Below, one piece after another: positions 42,771 to 55,441 of a DNA stretch of 64,000 nt. A program made the position numbers and the translations under genes. How positions within the stretch are numbered: the first letter of the stretch is position 1; the number at the start of each line of letters is the position of its first letter. Origin of the DNA: Phymatolithon calcareum (Eukaryota; Rhodophyta; Florideophyceae; Hapalidiales); the NCBI GenBank assembly GCA_977006965.1, contig OZ345381.1:248001-312000 (forward strand), given 5' to 3'. The notes below the pieces were generated by a model. The model did no database searches. It had not been told where the DNA came from and was given only the letters and a program-made list of their open reading frames with translations.

Positions 42771-44015
42771 TGTGTCTATTTAGCGAATTTGCAATATCAT
42801 ACTGCTAGTTTCGCTAATTTAAAAAAAAGCAAAGCTTTTTATATATTTATATAAAACTGTGATTATGAATGCCCAGTAGGGTAGCTTGCATCCAAGCAGT
42901 GTACGTGCCACGACGATGCGAAAGAATTTTTCAAGGGATCATAGTTAACGGAATAAGAAGAAGGTGCTTCCTTAGCCCTTCACCGTGAGAGCAAGATGCG
43001 AGGAGATGTGGCAATGAAAACTGATTTCTCCCAGATGGGGCTCGCAAGGCAGTGCTTTAGTGCTGAATTATCTTCTACTTAGATTACGGCAGGGCGTTAT
43101 TTCTGCTGGGTAATTGGGAAAGCACTCCTTCTCTGCCTGTCGCTCAAGATATGATTCGATTCCACCCGGATGAGGTGGAAATGCGCTTGAAACTCTCCCC
43201 TCAATGTTATTTGCAACATTTTAAAAGATCCAGATTCACAGTGGTAATAAAAGCACTGGTACGAGTGGTGAATCTTGCAATGGCTAATAAAAAGAGCTTC
43301 TGTTATCATTTTCGTGGGCGCTTGTGAGGAAAAAGCTATGCAAAACGCAAGAGCTCGGTGCATCGCTCTGTGTATGCGTTCGACCTGATGCTTGTACGAA
43401 AGTTCAAATAATCATCGTGAATGTAATTTGTTAAAGCATTACAAACTGAAGACCTTAGCAAAAGCTGAGGCAGCCGAAAAAATAAGCTTGAATAGCCGGG
43501 TTTCATAGAAGGCTGAGCCCTGGCATAATACTGGACAATGGGTTGCTTTCACTACTGTCATAGATGTGTGTACGGCCCGTCTCAAAAGCCCCATCAACAA
43601 ACTGTGAACAAAAAGGCGTTGATGAAGATGCTGATGTTGTGAAGCAAATCCGCACGAGAATTTATCAATACCAGGGATCGTCTCAATTTAAATGTAATGC
43701 AATGAATTGCAATTTTCTATTTATGGTCTGGAGTAGCTATCGCAATGCTAATTGGAGCTGTGCTGTTTACTTTTCGGTGGCAGTGACGTTTAGATTAGAG
43801 TCTGGTGCTGCATTAAGCGATACGTCTCACTTTGGAAGTGGCACGATCCATTATCGAGCCGCCCTGTAGAAGCAAACCAGTGACCCTACCTACGCTTCCG
43901 AAAGATCTGTACATCTCGCAGAGACGTGCAGAGGTGGTATTGCATCAGCTCATAGTGAATTGCTGTCCTATTGTGGCAAGCTTCACCATGGACACAGCGA
44001 GCATGAACCGCTACT
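42771..44015. other. No gene recognised
   Basis: A/T-rich. Short frames (for example 43564-43869 plus and 43097-43363 minus) overlap no known motif. No repeat shared with other parts of the window was found. Confidence 0.45.
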
Positions 44016-44346
44016 CTAGTGCCTATTTTACGAACCCCCTCAATTGAGGGGCGATTTGAAAGCTCGAAAAAATCCATAGAGCAAATTCGAAACAGATCGC
44101 TCACGCCATATTCGTAAAGCCTGGCTCATCTTCTGTTCGAAGAGTATCCACACTACTACCTTAAATTCGCTTCGTTCGGCGCTAGAAACGAAAATATGTT
44201 GGTCACGCAGAAATACCAGACCTGCCATTCCAGGAGAAATACACCGGCCGCGCGCGGTCGGTACATCAGAACACACCAAGGAAGCATATGTAAGAGGTCC
44301 TGCAGAGTGCTCCAGACTATACGGAGCCATTTCGAAGCCGAAAAAG

Positions 44347-44997
44347 GTGAGTAGTATGGTTCAGAATGTACTCGGGGAAAAAATCAATGGTCGCGCGAAC
44401 ATGTTACATCGCATGAAATGGGTTCTGCTTCGTCATCCATTGAAGAAGACTAAGATTAAGACAGTCCACATTGCCAACGTGAAGGCAGAGAACGCTGACG
44501 ATGACATTGCAGACGCTGAAAAGCTTGAACCGAACAACACTGGCAAAGCGCGGAACCGACCAGGCCTGCTTACAGTGTTCATTCTTGCCAATCTTAATCG
44601 CAAAACGCCTGTTTATCGTCTACAGTCGCGATCACATGCTCCTCAGAAGGGCATACAAGCTTCGATACAACCTTCAGAAGCTCTAAACGCCCTCTTCCGA
44701 GCATTCTCGCCTAAGTCTTACGTGGCCCTTGAGACTAAACATCGCACCGGGAACTTGATGTCACCACGCCCGACCGCGAGCCGAATACGTGCGCTCATTG
44801 GGTCCCAAGGTACAAGGGGAAGTTCTGTTTCCGTTTTAGAGACGGTTTTACTCTCAGTTGTGGAACTTCGCACTCTAAATAGAGACTTCTTATTCGAGAT
44901 TTGTGGTATTAGACTTCATTCGAAGTACGATTGCGTGGTGACGATGTTTCCCCAAGTTAACTGCGAAAACTTGCTGCTTGGACGTCCTCTAAGCTGA
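44347..44997 (+). pseudogene. piggyBac-like transposase, N-terminal part
   Basis: A 216-codon frame homologous to 2302-1550 (minus). It shares KINGRA, MKWVL, KTKIKT and, at the end, YDCVVTMFPQ, the start of the transposase domain. The N terminus proper, with FEEYPHYYLKFASFG, is in another frame near 44140. The next conserved block, FFEILVLMARVDFGAESAFW (about 45041-45100), follows in a further frame with TGMPVAEYLRLISF after it. These blocks match the opening of DDE_Tnp_1_7. Confidence 0.5.
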
Positions 44998-45553
44998 GAA
45001 AAAAGGGGCGAAAAGAGACTGCAGTGACAGAGCCTATTAAGTTTTTCGAAATACTCGTCCTCATGGCAAGAGTTGATTTCGGCGCTGAGAGCGCTTTCTG
45101 GAAGTCTGCCAGGCCGAAGAAGTATCTCCCTGGCCCTTCGTCTTCCAAAACAGGGATGCCGGTGGCCGAATACCTCCGGTTGATTTCATTCAGAGAACAA
45201 TCAAGTGAATTAGGCGACATGTACTTTGCGCAGTACCGCTGGTCACCTCGGTCAAGATTATGTCGATCCCACGAATGACCACAGAAAGCACACTGTGTCA
45301 AAGAGATTTTGAACGCGAGATGGCCCACGGAATAGCAGTTCTGTGCTGTCTTATGGCCGCGTATGCCGGTATAAGGCGCATTGCATGTGTGGATTCATAC
45401 TTAGTGAGTGCTGACTCTGCAGAGATTCAACAAGTGCGCCTATAGTTCATAGGGGCCATCTAACTCTTCTGGTGATTTTCTAGGTTGTTAGCTAGCTGTT
45501 ATTCTCTGGTAACCATGCAGAGTGTCAGCAGCACATGACGCAGTGAAGGTTTT

Positions 45554-45901
45554 GTGAAGTACCGGGAGAACAAGTCTTCGATAGCATTTGACAAGCGCAT
45601 TACTTGTCGAGGTTCAGCCGCGCCAGAGCGTATATTTGCATTCGAGAGCAGTGTTGGACGCCACGTTACCCCTAAGAAAAGTAAAAGGATGATTGTAGAG
45701 GTCATGATGACTACTTTTGTTGTGCAAAACAACTGCAGAGTTTGCAAATGCAAGACCTCGACCATTGTGTTCTCACAATGTAATACGCTTGATAGTGCCA
45801 CAATATACATTTGCGACATTTCTACTATTAGGAACTGCTTCACTAGGCATGCTGAAGACATCTATGAGCTTGGCACTGTTGATGCGCTTGATAGCGAGTA
45901 A
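45554..45901 (+). pseudogene. piggyBac-like transposase, Cys-rich C terminus
   Basis: A 115-codon frame homologous to 1454-1008 (minus). It contains NCRVCKCKTSTIVFSQCN, then YICDIS and RNCFTRHAEDIYEL. The second C-x2-C pair of copy 1 (CSSC) reads FSQC here, so one ligand is lost. It ends DALDSE-TAA as copy 1 ends DVPDSE. The domain would bind element ends. Confidence 0.55.
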
Positions 45902-45977
45902 CTCTCATGAGCAAAAAATTAAATGAATCTCTTCCCTCAATTGAGGGAAAATTTCCGTAAAATAGACACTAGACCCA

Positions 45978-46160
45978 GTGTGCAAGATGTGCCCGTATGG
46001 CGTCACGGAGACAGTGGAGCACTGCATCCTACGCTGTTCTGGTCGGCCTTCCTCTCGACAACAGTGCATCGGACGAATGCGTGGCAAAACGGTAGAAGAT
46101 CTGTGCAGGGAGAGACCCGTAGAGATACACCAATATTTGAACAATGAGAATTTGCTCTAG
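45978..46160 (+). pseudogene. LINE 3' end (RT-associated zinc finger)
   Basis: The frame reads CKMCPYGVTETVEHCILRCS followed by SRQQCIGRM, the C-x2-C-x8-H-x4-C finger found at the C terminus of many non-LTR reverse transcriptases (zf-RVT). It ends in a TAG at 46158-46160. An A-rich, GAAA-repeating stretch follows at about 46195-46215, as a decayed LINE tail would. The rest of the LINE is cut off by the piggyBac-like element five bases upstream. Confidence 0.6.
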
Positions 46161-47688
46161 GGTAAGTTCTGGCGTTAATTAGGGCATTATGCATTAAAGA
46201 AAGAAAGAAAAGTGGTAAAACTGTGTTGCGCATAAAATAGCTCGTAGAATTCTAATTGCAATGCGTAATGCCAGAAGTCCCTCAATTTCTATTGCTTGCG
46301 AGAAATCCTATTGCTATTGATTGCCTAATTACTCCACTGGGAGCATTAGCGAAAAATAAATTTGGACGAACCCTAATCACGCAGTAAACGGTAAGATGAC
46401 ATTTGGTTTGAGCCTGAAATTGTTCCAAAGGAATCAATGCCAATGATTCGCAAACCGATTAACGGTGAGTGAGCTTGTGCTCGCTCCTGGCACCCTATTG
46501 AGACGATCTTCTTTCTTATCGCAGAGTACACTGCCTACAGTCTATTCCTGGGGTTGTCCAACAAGCACTCATTGTTCACGATGCTTAGTACTTCAATCGG
46601 TTGCACGTTACATTTTTTTTCACGGTATTAACGCCCACTCTATTAACAGCCTGGCGTCTGACGAAAACACGTGCACAACAGAGTGCAATTAGATGATCAA
46701 ACGTCCCCTTGGGTCCAAGTGAACAGGTCCTATATAAGGCTGTAATCAGACGAGGTGATATGGTTCATTTGTAGAGCATGTCGAGTGTAACCCCGCGGTA
46801 GGTTAAATGGCAACGTGAAATCGCGTGGTACCGCGTTCTGAGAGCTCTGCGTCGTCGATGCAACTGCTCATTCCTCTTCCCTAGCCCATTCTGAAGTACT
46901 AAGATTCCGTCCCACGATGTCTGTGTGCCTATAGCTATCTGTCACGTGGAGGATACCAGGCGGCATTCAATGTAAAACTTTTTCACTTCCTTTATTCGGG
47001 CTGTTTAAAGTCGATTTCCAATATTTGATTTGACTTGTGAAACAAAGTGTTTTGTGGTTTTTCAGCCTTCCGAGTCTTGTGCAAAATAATTTTGAGATAT
47101 ATCTGGAAAAGTAATTGCTTTTTAATCACTTTTCGAGAATAAGTAGTCCTTTGTGGTCTGTGGACCAAGTGGGCAAAAAAATGAATGTTCTATGTGGACG
47201 GATATTATTATTGATGGACCGTTAGGACATGATCTGAGACTGACAACAGTCGCAGGAAGTTTCAGGATAGCGGCGGCGGTTTCTAAAATGACTCTCAGAA
47301 ATTGAGCACCGGTGCAGGCTTTCAGAGTGCGTAGGTTTTTCAGTCTAGTTTACGACCAATAGAAGAACTATAGCAACTTGCGTGGTTGAGAATATCAAAC
47401 CTCGACAGCATCCGTGACTTAAGTGGGAATCATGATTATCCCCGCGCTCATGGTTTGCACCATCATTTTTGAAGCAGGAGCGAACGGCCCTTTTCTATCC
47501 CGTAATCAGCAGGCAAATCCACTCGCGGAGATTCTTTGTGAGGTCCATGATGGACCTTTAAACCGATGCAATTGTTCCATGGTTGACAATGGGCCTCCTC
47601 AGACCATGCTACTCAACAGACGGCAGACTTTTCCTCTGCGCCTATCACTATTGTCCGCAGGTGGTGACAGGATGCACGCATTCCACAT
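46161..47688. other. No gene recognised
   Basis: Beyond the LINE tail no coding frame or repeat is supported. The frame 47423-47755 (110 codons) has no motif. Confidence 0.45.
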
Positions 47689-50183
47689 TACTGTACTGTA
47701 TCATAATGTACTCGGTATCTGGTTCGGCTTCAGAGCGTATGCGCCGTGCAGCTAGTACAGCACAGTGTGGCGTCCCATCACGCGAGCCCAGCTCTAATTA
47801 TGGACGAGGGGTCGACTGATATCATACTGTACGGTGTACAGTATACCGTGACCAGCGACGAGAACGCGCAGTAGACGACGTCTGTTTTGGTCCATGGGTG
47901 TATGCATCATGATGGTGGATCGAGATTCAAATTTGCGACATAGTTAAGGTGGATTACTGTATTGATTTCTAGCCTGCCCAGTATATAAGTGGAATAGGAA
48001 GCAAAGTTTGCGTACCTGTCATGCTTCGATACGATATGGGAATAAATAATGCACTAAACCGTCATATCAAGTGTTGATGATGATGCGGGCAGTTGGTGGA
48101 TTGAAGCTCAAAAGGCTGTTGAAGCAGGGCTGCGGCAGTGACTTACTATGGGAAAGAATGAGAAGAAAGCAGTGTGAGAGAAATTTTGTAACGTGTCGAC
48201 AAGCATCTGTCTTTTGTAATCAGCTCTGTGCAAGGCCGGCTAATAATTATCTCTTGGAATAGCAGCACAGTACTGTACTGTAGAGTAAGGGGTAGCTTAA
48301 TTCTGATTTAATTCGAACTGCTTGGTTACAAACCTACATCGATCGAGTACGAAGCGGTTGCTGTAAGACTTGTAGATTTTGGAGTATGTTTTACGGGTAG
48401 CCTCCTGTGAAAGTGATTGATTGAAATTGATTGACTTCGTGAAAGGCATTCCGTTTTCACCTGGCCGTTAACTTAGAACCGTCGCATGATGCGACCGCAC
48501 GCGCTCCGTTGTACATTACAAGTATATACTGTAGCAGCAAACTTGATTCAACCTGTGCAACCTTTCAAGCTCTTCTTCGGGAGATGTACAGTACTTCCAC
48601 TGGCGCTGTGTCGTCCGAAGCGGTGGCCCACGTTTCTCGAGCGTGGGACTTGGGCATGTGCATCCAAACCCCCGACTCGCGCTCTGCAGTTCATTGCTTC
48701 AACAAACGCCTCTGGAGGAATCGTGCTGCCAGGTGCGGCAAACGTCAAACTCTCTGAACGCCCTCTCCCACACAGCATGGTACTTTTAACTTCCGCTACA
48801 GTAGAAGTTATGACACTTGAATGGTCCTAAATATCAGTCACCGAGGTCCGGACGGAGGCCAGGCCTCTGTACGTTTGGTCCTAGGTCTCCGCACATTGAT
48901 TGCCAGGCTCTAGTACAGTACATGTTTTGAAAGAGGTGCAAGGAGACGGTGTAGGACGCGTCTTCAATGACTGGACTTGTACTGTATTACCAGACAGTGT
49001 TTGTGTAGCCTGCTCACGTTAGGAGGTGCGAGGGGGGAGAGGCGCAACAGGAAGGTGTTTTGCGAGTGAGCGCCTTTGGATAATCTTTATTGTAGTGCAG
49101 AGTACTGCCTGTTTTTGAAACTTGAGTATTTTTGAATTGTGATTTTTGGAAGGGGGACAAAGACTTTCCATTTCCCGTTTCGATACTGTACCAGCCAGCA
49201 TGCAGAAAAAGAGGATCCGAGGCTGCAGTTTACCACATTGCTGATCTGGATATGGCTCCGTATCATATCATACACAGTGGACGATTCAACATTTCCGAAT
49301 CGACACGGCTCATGCACGTCCTGCATCCAGCTCCCTCTTGCTGCCAGTCGGAGAGCATTGAAACGTAAACTAAAGTTTACTGAGTGCTTCAGTATTTCGT
49401 GTGAGGCCGGCAGTCAAAATAAACAAATCCTTATGAAACCACCCTACGTAGTGAGATCTTGGGGGCCACTTTATAGGATGAGCGTACATATTCTGCCTGT
49501 TTTGTTATCACTACAGTACAGTACAGTTTCAAACAAACACTGTTTCCGTATATAATTACGAGAATAGAATCATGAGGGCATGCCAACTGAATTGATGTCA
49601 ACAGGGAACTGTACAAACTTTACCATTTGGGGTAACATCTATTTACCGCATGTACAGTACAGTACACCTCTTTCAAAATTTACATCAGTCGCGCACGCCT
49701 CCACGGCTCCACGATCGCGGATGGCAGCCGTTTATGGCGCCTGTCCATCCTCTGACTCTGCCTCGTTGTGCCCCACCAATGATCGCACGTACGTGCTCCC
49801 CGTGTGTAGTGTTTGGCGCAGAAAGTGCGTTTGAAATTACAATATTTTCAACTCAAATCCCTACTGCTGTAAGTCCGGCCACTACCGTTGATGATCGTGA
49901 GGGGCTGAATTTTCGCTGTTTATGAAACGCGCTCCGCGCGTATCACGATTCTTTGAAAAAACAACGTCAGAAGCATTTGCAGGAAAACATGTCCGACTGC
50001 AACGTTACAAGCCCTCACGTCACGGCGCTCACCGCCGCAACAACTGTGTTCTATTTCCCTGTTAGCCTGATTATAATTCGTTTCAATATCTCCCCGGAAA
50101 CGCAATCCCTGATTTTTCGCGCACGTACCACGCTTTTAGGTAGCCCAGACACAAACACCACGTTTCGCTGTGCACCAGTACTG

Positions 50184-50190
50184 TATAAAT
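50184..50190 (+). promoter_or_regulatory. TATA box of the C2H2 gene
   Basis: TATAAAT lies 119 bp before the ATG and is fused to one of the clustered words (GTACTGTATAAAT). Confidence 0.5.
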
Positions 50191-50308
50191 CCCCGACCCG
50201 CTCGCTGCTGACCCGCTTCTTATTCCCGACACACCACTTCTCACCGATCGCACACACCATCGAATTCGTCAACCTCTCTTGCTCTACATTGATCCAATAC
50301 GACTAACA

Positions 50309-50683
50309 ATGGCCGTCGATTTCCAGAGCCAACACGAGCGCCACTGGCAAATCGTTCTCCTCTCCTCTTCGGAGCCCGAATCGCCGCCGCTCCCCCCGCC
50401 CATGCTTCCAACATTCCCAAAGGGTGAGCTTATTTTTTCGGCTCTCACAAGACCCTACAACTCGCAGTCGACAATTATGCAGAACTGTAACTATCCACCA
50501 TTCAACTCGTGGGTGCCGTCACATCGCCCCATCGGCATCTCGCATTCTCGCACCGTCTTCAAGAACTCGATGTGCCGTCTTCAATGCAAGGCCCCAGGAT
50601 GTACTCAGACGTTTAGTCATCGAAGCTCGAGGAGCAGGCATCACAAGCGATTCCATTCGAAGAAAGCTCTTACCGGCCGATAA
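50309..50683 (+). CDS. Small C2H2 zinc-finger protein
   Basis: A 124-codon intronless ORF from ATG 50309 (context AACAATGGCC) to TAA. The N-terminal 90 residues are low in complexity, with a Ser/Glu/Pro stretch (EPESPPLPPPMLP). The C terminus has one C2H2 finger, CKAPGCTQTFSHRSSRSRHH followed by KRFH, spacing C-x4-C-x12-H-x4-H, then a basic tail. Such a finger binds DNA or RNA; one alone is usually not enough for specific DNA binding without basic neighbours, which are present. A TATA box upstream and an AATAAA at 50759-50764, 76 bp after the stop, support a real gene. No other part is recognised. It is the only convincing gene in the TACTGTA-rich stretch. Confidence 0.6.
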   Translation: MAVDFQSQHERHWQIVLLSSSEPESPPLPPPMLPTFPKGELIFSALTRPYNSQSTIMQNCNYPPFNSWVPSHRPIGISHSRTVFKNSMCRLQCKAPGCTQTFSHRSSRSRHHKRFHSKKALTGR

Positions 50684-50758
50684 GGGGTTCCATGACGGAC
50701 ATTCCGTCTTCTTACAATCTACCGGGAGCATCAGCGCACTTGTATATTACAGATTAGC

Positions 50759-50764
50759 AATAAA
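50759..50764 (+). terminator. Polyadenylation signal of the C2H2 gene
   Basis: AATAAA 76 bp after the stop codon. Confidence 0.45.
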
Positions 50765-53700
50765 TCTCTAGGAGTTACTAAAAGTCTGTTCATCTACCTC
50801 AGCAACTTTCCTCGATTTGTTTTGCCCCATTCAAAATGTGGAGACAACCCCTTCCACTCGCAATCGACTGCTTTCGCATGGCTGTAGGAAATATACTGAA
50901 TATACTGCAAGAAGCCCTCAACGATTGTCGGAATGAAAACGCTCTACTTCCGCTCACGGACCAAGAAGAGGTTATTCTGTATGAGCTCCCCCGGTCTAAG
51001 ATCTGGTTGCGAAATTGAATGCTATCTTGCTAATCTAACCATGAAAGGACAGCGAGACTTGCGAAAGGGAAGGTGTGCTGCAGAAGATTGTTGAGTGGCC
51101 CTAGTCTTGCGCAGGTAGAAATCGATCAACAGTAACGTGCCGCACGTATCCAATTCCTTACTACAAGCGGCGTGTACAGTAAATGCCGTGCCCAGGACTA
51201 AGAAAAAGATATCTACATCGGCATACCCTAAAGATATTTTTACCAGCTCCATGCCCGTCGACATTGCTTTCAGCGGCATGCAACACGTGACGAATACGAA
51301 GAGGTCGGCAGTGCGCGCAGCATTTTAGGGAACTGCCCCGTATCTTGTTCAACATTGCCGGTATGCGGGCAACCAAATATTGTTTCCCCGAACGACGGCG
51401 CTCGCGGCATGAATCACTCTCTTCCCGATTTGGCGGCATGCGAACTCGTGAAGCAGATCGCAGTGGGCCAAGCAGATTGGGGCGATCCACGATGAGACGG
51501 GATGCCGGATCGACTGCGAGCAGGATGCGTGTCATACATTGAGGTGCACTGTAGGAGCTAATTACATGGATATGCGTGAGAGCCAAGAGCTGTTGCCGCA
51601 CAGGCGTATGATACGTATATAGTGATGGCGAATTGCGAGTGTTTATGTTAGCAATTTTGGAAGCAGCCACTGTCAGCTCGACATAGCAGGGAACGTGTAC
51701 CGTGAGGGCCCAGGGACGATCGGATTGTATGAAATAGTGAGTGGCAGAGTATGGCAGCAGCTCCAAACTGACTGGTGAGCTCCACGTACTTGACGAGTAG
51801 CGCCGTCCCCCCCTGTGCGATCTACGCTACGGATGTATGTTTTTCATCTTTGTGGAGTATTCGGGCGAGGAGGCAGTTTTTTGTGAGTTTTTATGAGAAG
51901 GATTATGAGTTGCAAATATAAATTCCGTCCTCTCTTGGGTCGAAACGTATGATCTGACAAGGGACATTCCCCTGAACGTTACAATTGTCTGTTCTGTACA
52001 TCTTCTCTTTCGCCCATTATGTTTTTACGCAATCGCACTCCGCACGCGGAAGATATCCGACGACGTCGGTGTATAGTGGAGCATGAATTTTGGTAGGAAA
52101 AGAAAGAATGATGTCCGCTCCAGTCCGGTGCAAACGTATTGCTTTGGGCCTGGCGAAAACCCAGAAGCTTGCCGGCGTGGGCATGAGCTGACTTAGAGAG
52201 GGGAGAGAAACTGTATGGGAGACTTTGCTCAGAGAGGGCATGACCTTCACCATGCTGGTCCGCTGTGTTGAAATTACTGTGCACGAAAGCGGCTCATTGG
52301 GGTTTTTACGTTACATTTCCTCGCTGCAACAAAGTTTTTTGAATAATTTATGAGCAATGTACAGTATAAGGGACGTCGGCACTTGTATATGTATTTAAAA
52401 ATATACAAGCGTGCTAAAATGTGCCAAGCAGTCCAAGCAATTCCAGTTTGGTTGGAACCCCACGAATGCTTAAATTTATTGGTAAAACGCCCGGGGGGAA
52501 CTAGGCGAACTCGGAAATGATGTACCTGCAGAGTAGCATTACGTGTCGTACTAGTACTGTAGTAGAACTTCTCAATTGAGGCACACAAGAGCTGGCTACC
52601 CAAGAGCGTTAACCGTAGCACCGGATTGCTCAGTGGTTACAAAATTTCGACGGGATCTCATGTCAAAGTCAAGAGTTGTTTCCGACGCCGTATAGTACTG
52701 CACAAGCATGCACTTGGATGTCGGAGCCCAACAAGACTACGTTGCTCCTTCCAGTGCGCTTGGACTCAATGCTTTTCCGATCAGAGAAGAAAAGGGTTTC
52801 AAACAGCTAGAAGGTTACTGTGCAGGAATCGAAGAGGAAGGAGCATTCGGTGCAGCCAGGAATTCGTCACTCCTTCACTTGCCGCACATGCGCCAATTGC
52901 GACCAATGAGAGCGCAAGAACCTTGGACACACTTCGGCAGAGGCTTGGTCACACCTGCGGGTGTGACCACGAGGCAGAAAAGAGCCCCGATCATCGTTAC
53001 CGTAGGAGATCATACAATATACAAATGCCAAGAGACTAAGATTTCAATCCAAAATACTGTATCGCGACGATTCGAGAAATCTAAGCTGCTTGAGTTGTGC
53101 TTTGGCCGAGGATCCTCCGATAGTCTTACAGAAAACGGGCACCGGGGCTAACAATCCTTGGCGATGTGGAAGGGCTCAGTTACGTCCATTAGGCGAGTAC
53201 TCGCCGGATGGACATAACATTCTACTGTACTGTACAGTAGTATTGGAATAACTTTTGTTCGGTAGAGATAGGTTAGTACAGGTGCTTGGTCAGAAATGTC
53301 GAGTTCTGTAGCAGTGTCGCTAAATTTAATTGCTGGCTGCACCCACTGTATCTCACCGGGCCGCACATGCAGATTGATTCTTCTTGGTACTGTACTGTAC
53401 ACAATTAACGCTATCGCACAGCTGCGCGCTCCAATATACAGTGTATGATAATAATTATTATTTGGGGGAACTCGGCCTTCCGCACGTGGAAGCTCAGAAT
53501 CTTTGTCAACGACAGGCCACGGAAATAATTTTGTTGAAATTTAATCAAGAATTCTTGTGGATGGATAGGGTATGTAAGCCGTTTCGACGTTCATAAAAAC
53601 CTTCGTTGAAGGGGACAACGTACTCGAGATGTGGACGTGGATGGAGTCTTCCGAAGAGTAAATTATACTGTAATACAGATTATTGCAAGGCAAAGTAGAA

Positions 53701-55440
53701 CGTTTCTACTGTTGGCCGCTTTGTCTCCACAGTACAGTTACGTTTTTTTCCATCACGGCAACATTCACGGGGTGTCATTCGCTGCGTCCTGGGTGCCTTT
53801 GCAATGGCAGTTCTTGGCTAATATACAGTACACGAGCCTTTTTCAAATTTGTCATGAATAAATTTCATTAGAAAGCGTTAGGAAACGACAAAGCATTTTT
53901 CTATTTTGATTTTTTGACCATTGGACGTTAAAGCCGGGCTATGGCCCGTTTCAATGAATCTCTTGCCGAGCATTTGCAACGATCGCGAAGTTCAACTTCA
54001 CAAGTATCCATGATGCTCCCACGATGGCAACGAACCAATATCTTGTTGAAGCAGGTACTGAAAAAGCTCAAACGAGATCAATAGATAAGCATATCGTCTC
54101 CATTCAGCTTATTTGAAAATGTTGGCTATTCGGACTACGTTTTTCATTATTTGCATGTCCACTACAGTCGATTCATCAATCGCTTGAGGTCTCTTATTCT
54201 TATTTCATTGCCTTCCCTACTGGTGTCTCTTTGACTGTACCGCCGACTGTTGTCTTGTACCTGTTTGACATCCGTCAAAAGAATGATATGCTTGAGCCGA
54301 ATGGCGTTTTCCATACCTCCTCCGACCAAAACGTTGCAAATTGGACAGGGATGGATCAGTCCCACGAGGAAGCCAACGGGATGAAGCCACGTTTCATTCG
54401 GGAGCTTCACGATTTGGAACGCCGAGTGCTCTTTTCTCATCAAAGGTGCACAAAATCACTCGTCCACAGCTGCGCAGTGCACGAAAACTCGTAGAAAAAT
54501 AGCCAATGACCAAGGCGACGAATCGCGAAGTTATCGTCTGCAGTACTCTCCATTCCTCATCAGAAGGCATATGAAGGAGAAATACTTAGTGCGATAATTT
54601 AACGGACTGCCATACAACGGTAATTTTCGACATTCAAGGACAAACATGTCATTGATAACCACTTTCGTACTCGGGCATCGAAGTCTATTAATAGCTTCTG
54701 AGCTGAACAAAAAAGGAGAGATGTCAACCATGCCTGAATTTCGGACTGGAAGTAGATACAAGTGTCACTAAATCCCAGAACTGGATACTTGTTCTTCTAT
54801 CGCCACTACGTCCTTTTGTGTTGCATATCTGGAATTCCTGAAATGGATCATTGATGCACCTTGTTTTGGTTTGGAAATATGCATTTCTGTGCATCAATGG
54901 ATTTCCCTCATCACAGCTCCTCCACCGTTTAATTGCTTAGCCAACTGATAAACTGCCGTTGAGCAGTTATGCCGTCAGTCGACGTGCCACGATCTGGTCA
55001 ATCGTCTCCTTTGACCGAGATGAATATTTTTCTCAATTGGTCGAAGAGGACTAATTGGAAAAGTTTCAAAAGGAGGACTGCCGTTGACCATCAGTCGATG
55101 AAGAATGACTTTCCCGTATCTTTGAAACATGTTGACGCAGTTTCGAATTCTCCTGACATGAGCGAGAGCCCATATTTCCTTGGATAGAGACGAAATCGCA
55201 CAACGTGCACTCTACATTCGGCTCGATCTTCGCGAAGCAGCGTAAAGTTGCTGTTGCTGCAATTGACTTGATATTGTTTTGCAGAGTCTTGCAGACCGTG
55301 GACAATCTAATACGGTCCTCAGTAGCATCGCGAGCAGACAGTGTTGAGAAATCACACACACCTAAGCAGACCACGGTGAGAACTTAACTTGTTGCCTACA
55401 AAGGGGTGCTGTTGTCTAGTAAAAGAAAATTATAAGTGCT
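50765..55440. other. No gene recognised
   Basis: Several frames of 100-200 codons exist (51161-51766 minus, 52626-53039 and 52708-53151 plus, 54162-54443 minus), but overlapping frames of similar length, odd composition and absence of motifs give no support. The left part holds many TACTGTA words. Confidence 0.4.
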
Positions 55441-55441
55441 A

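Larger units (their letters stand above)
44016..45972 (+). mobile_element. piggyBac-like element (copy 2), longer but broken
   Basis: Inverted ends CTAGTGCCTATTTTACG and CGTAAAATAGACACTAG, with CCTCAATTGAGG palindromes next to both. The coding strand is plus, opposite to copy 1. It keeps the N-terminal part, the start of the DDE domain (about 45030-45230) and the Cys-rich C terminus, but the middle of the catalytic domain is missing and frames change between parts. No target duplication is evident. Confidence 0.65.
47689..53830. repeat. Cluster of TACTGTA/TACAGTA words
   Basis: By hand count 29 occurrences of TACTGTA or its complement in about 6.1 kb, often as overlapping palindromes such as GTACTGTAC and TACTGTACTGTA (47689, 48270, 49511, 49651, 53222, 53386). 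Under one is expected by chance. Elsewhere in the window the word is rare (for example three near 12.9-13.1 kb, one in each element-1 LTR, single hits near 27.2, 38.5 and 61.0 kb). The words do not sit in a larger repeat unit. Nature unknown. Confidence 0.8.

Noticed and set aside
47423-47819. 110- and 78-codon frames near the start of the motif cluster
   Set aside because: No motif, no initiation or polyadenylation context, and overlapping frames of equal merit.
51161-51766. 201-codon minus-strand ORF
   Set aside because: Composition is irregular with no motif. Many overlapping frames of similar size occur here, and nothing conserved elsewhere in the window supports it.
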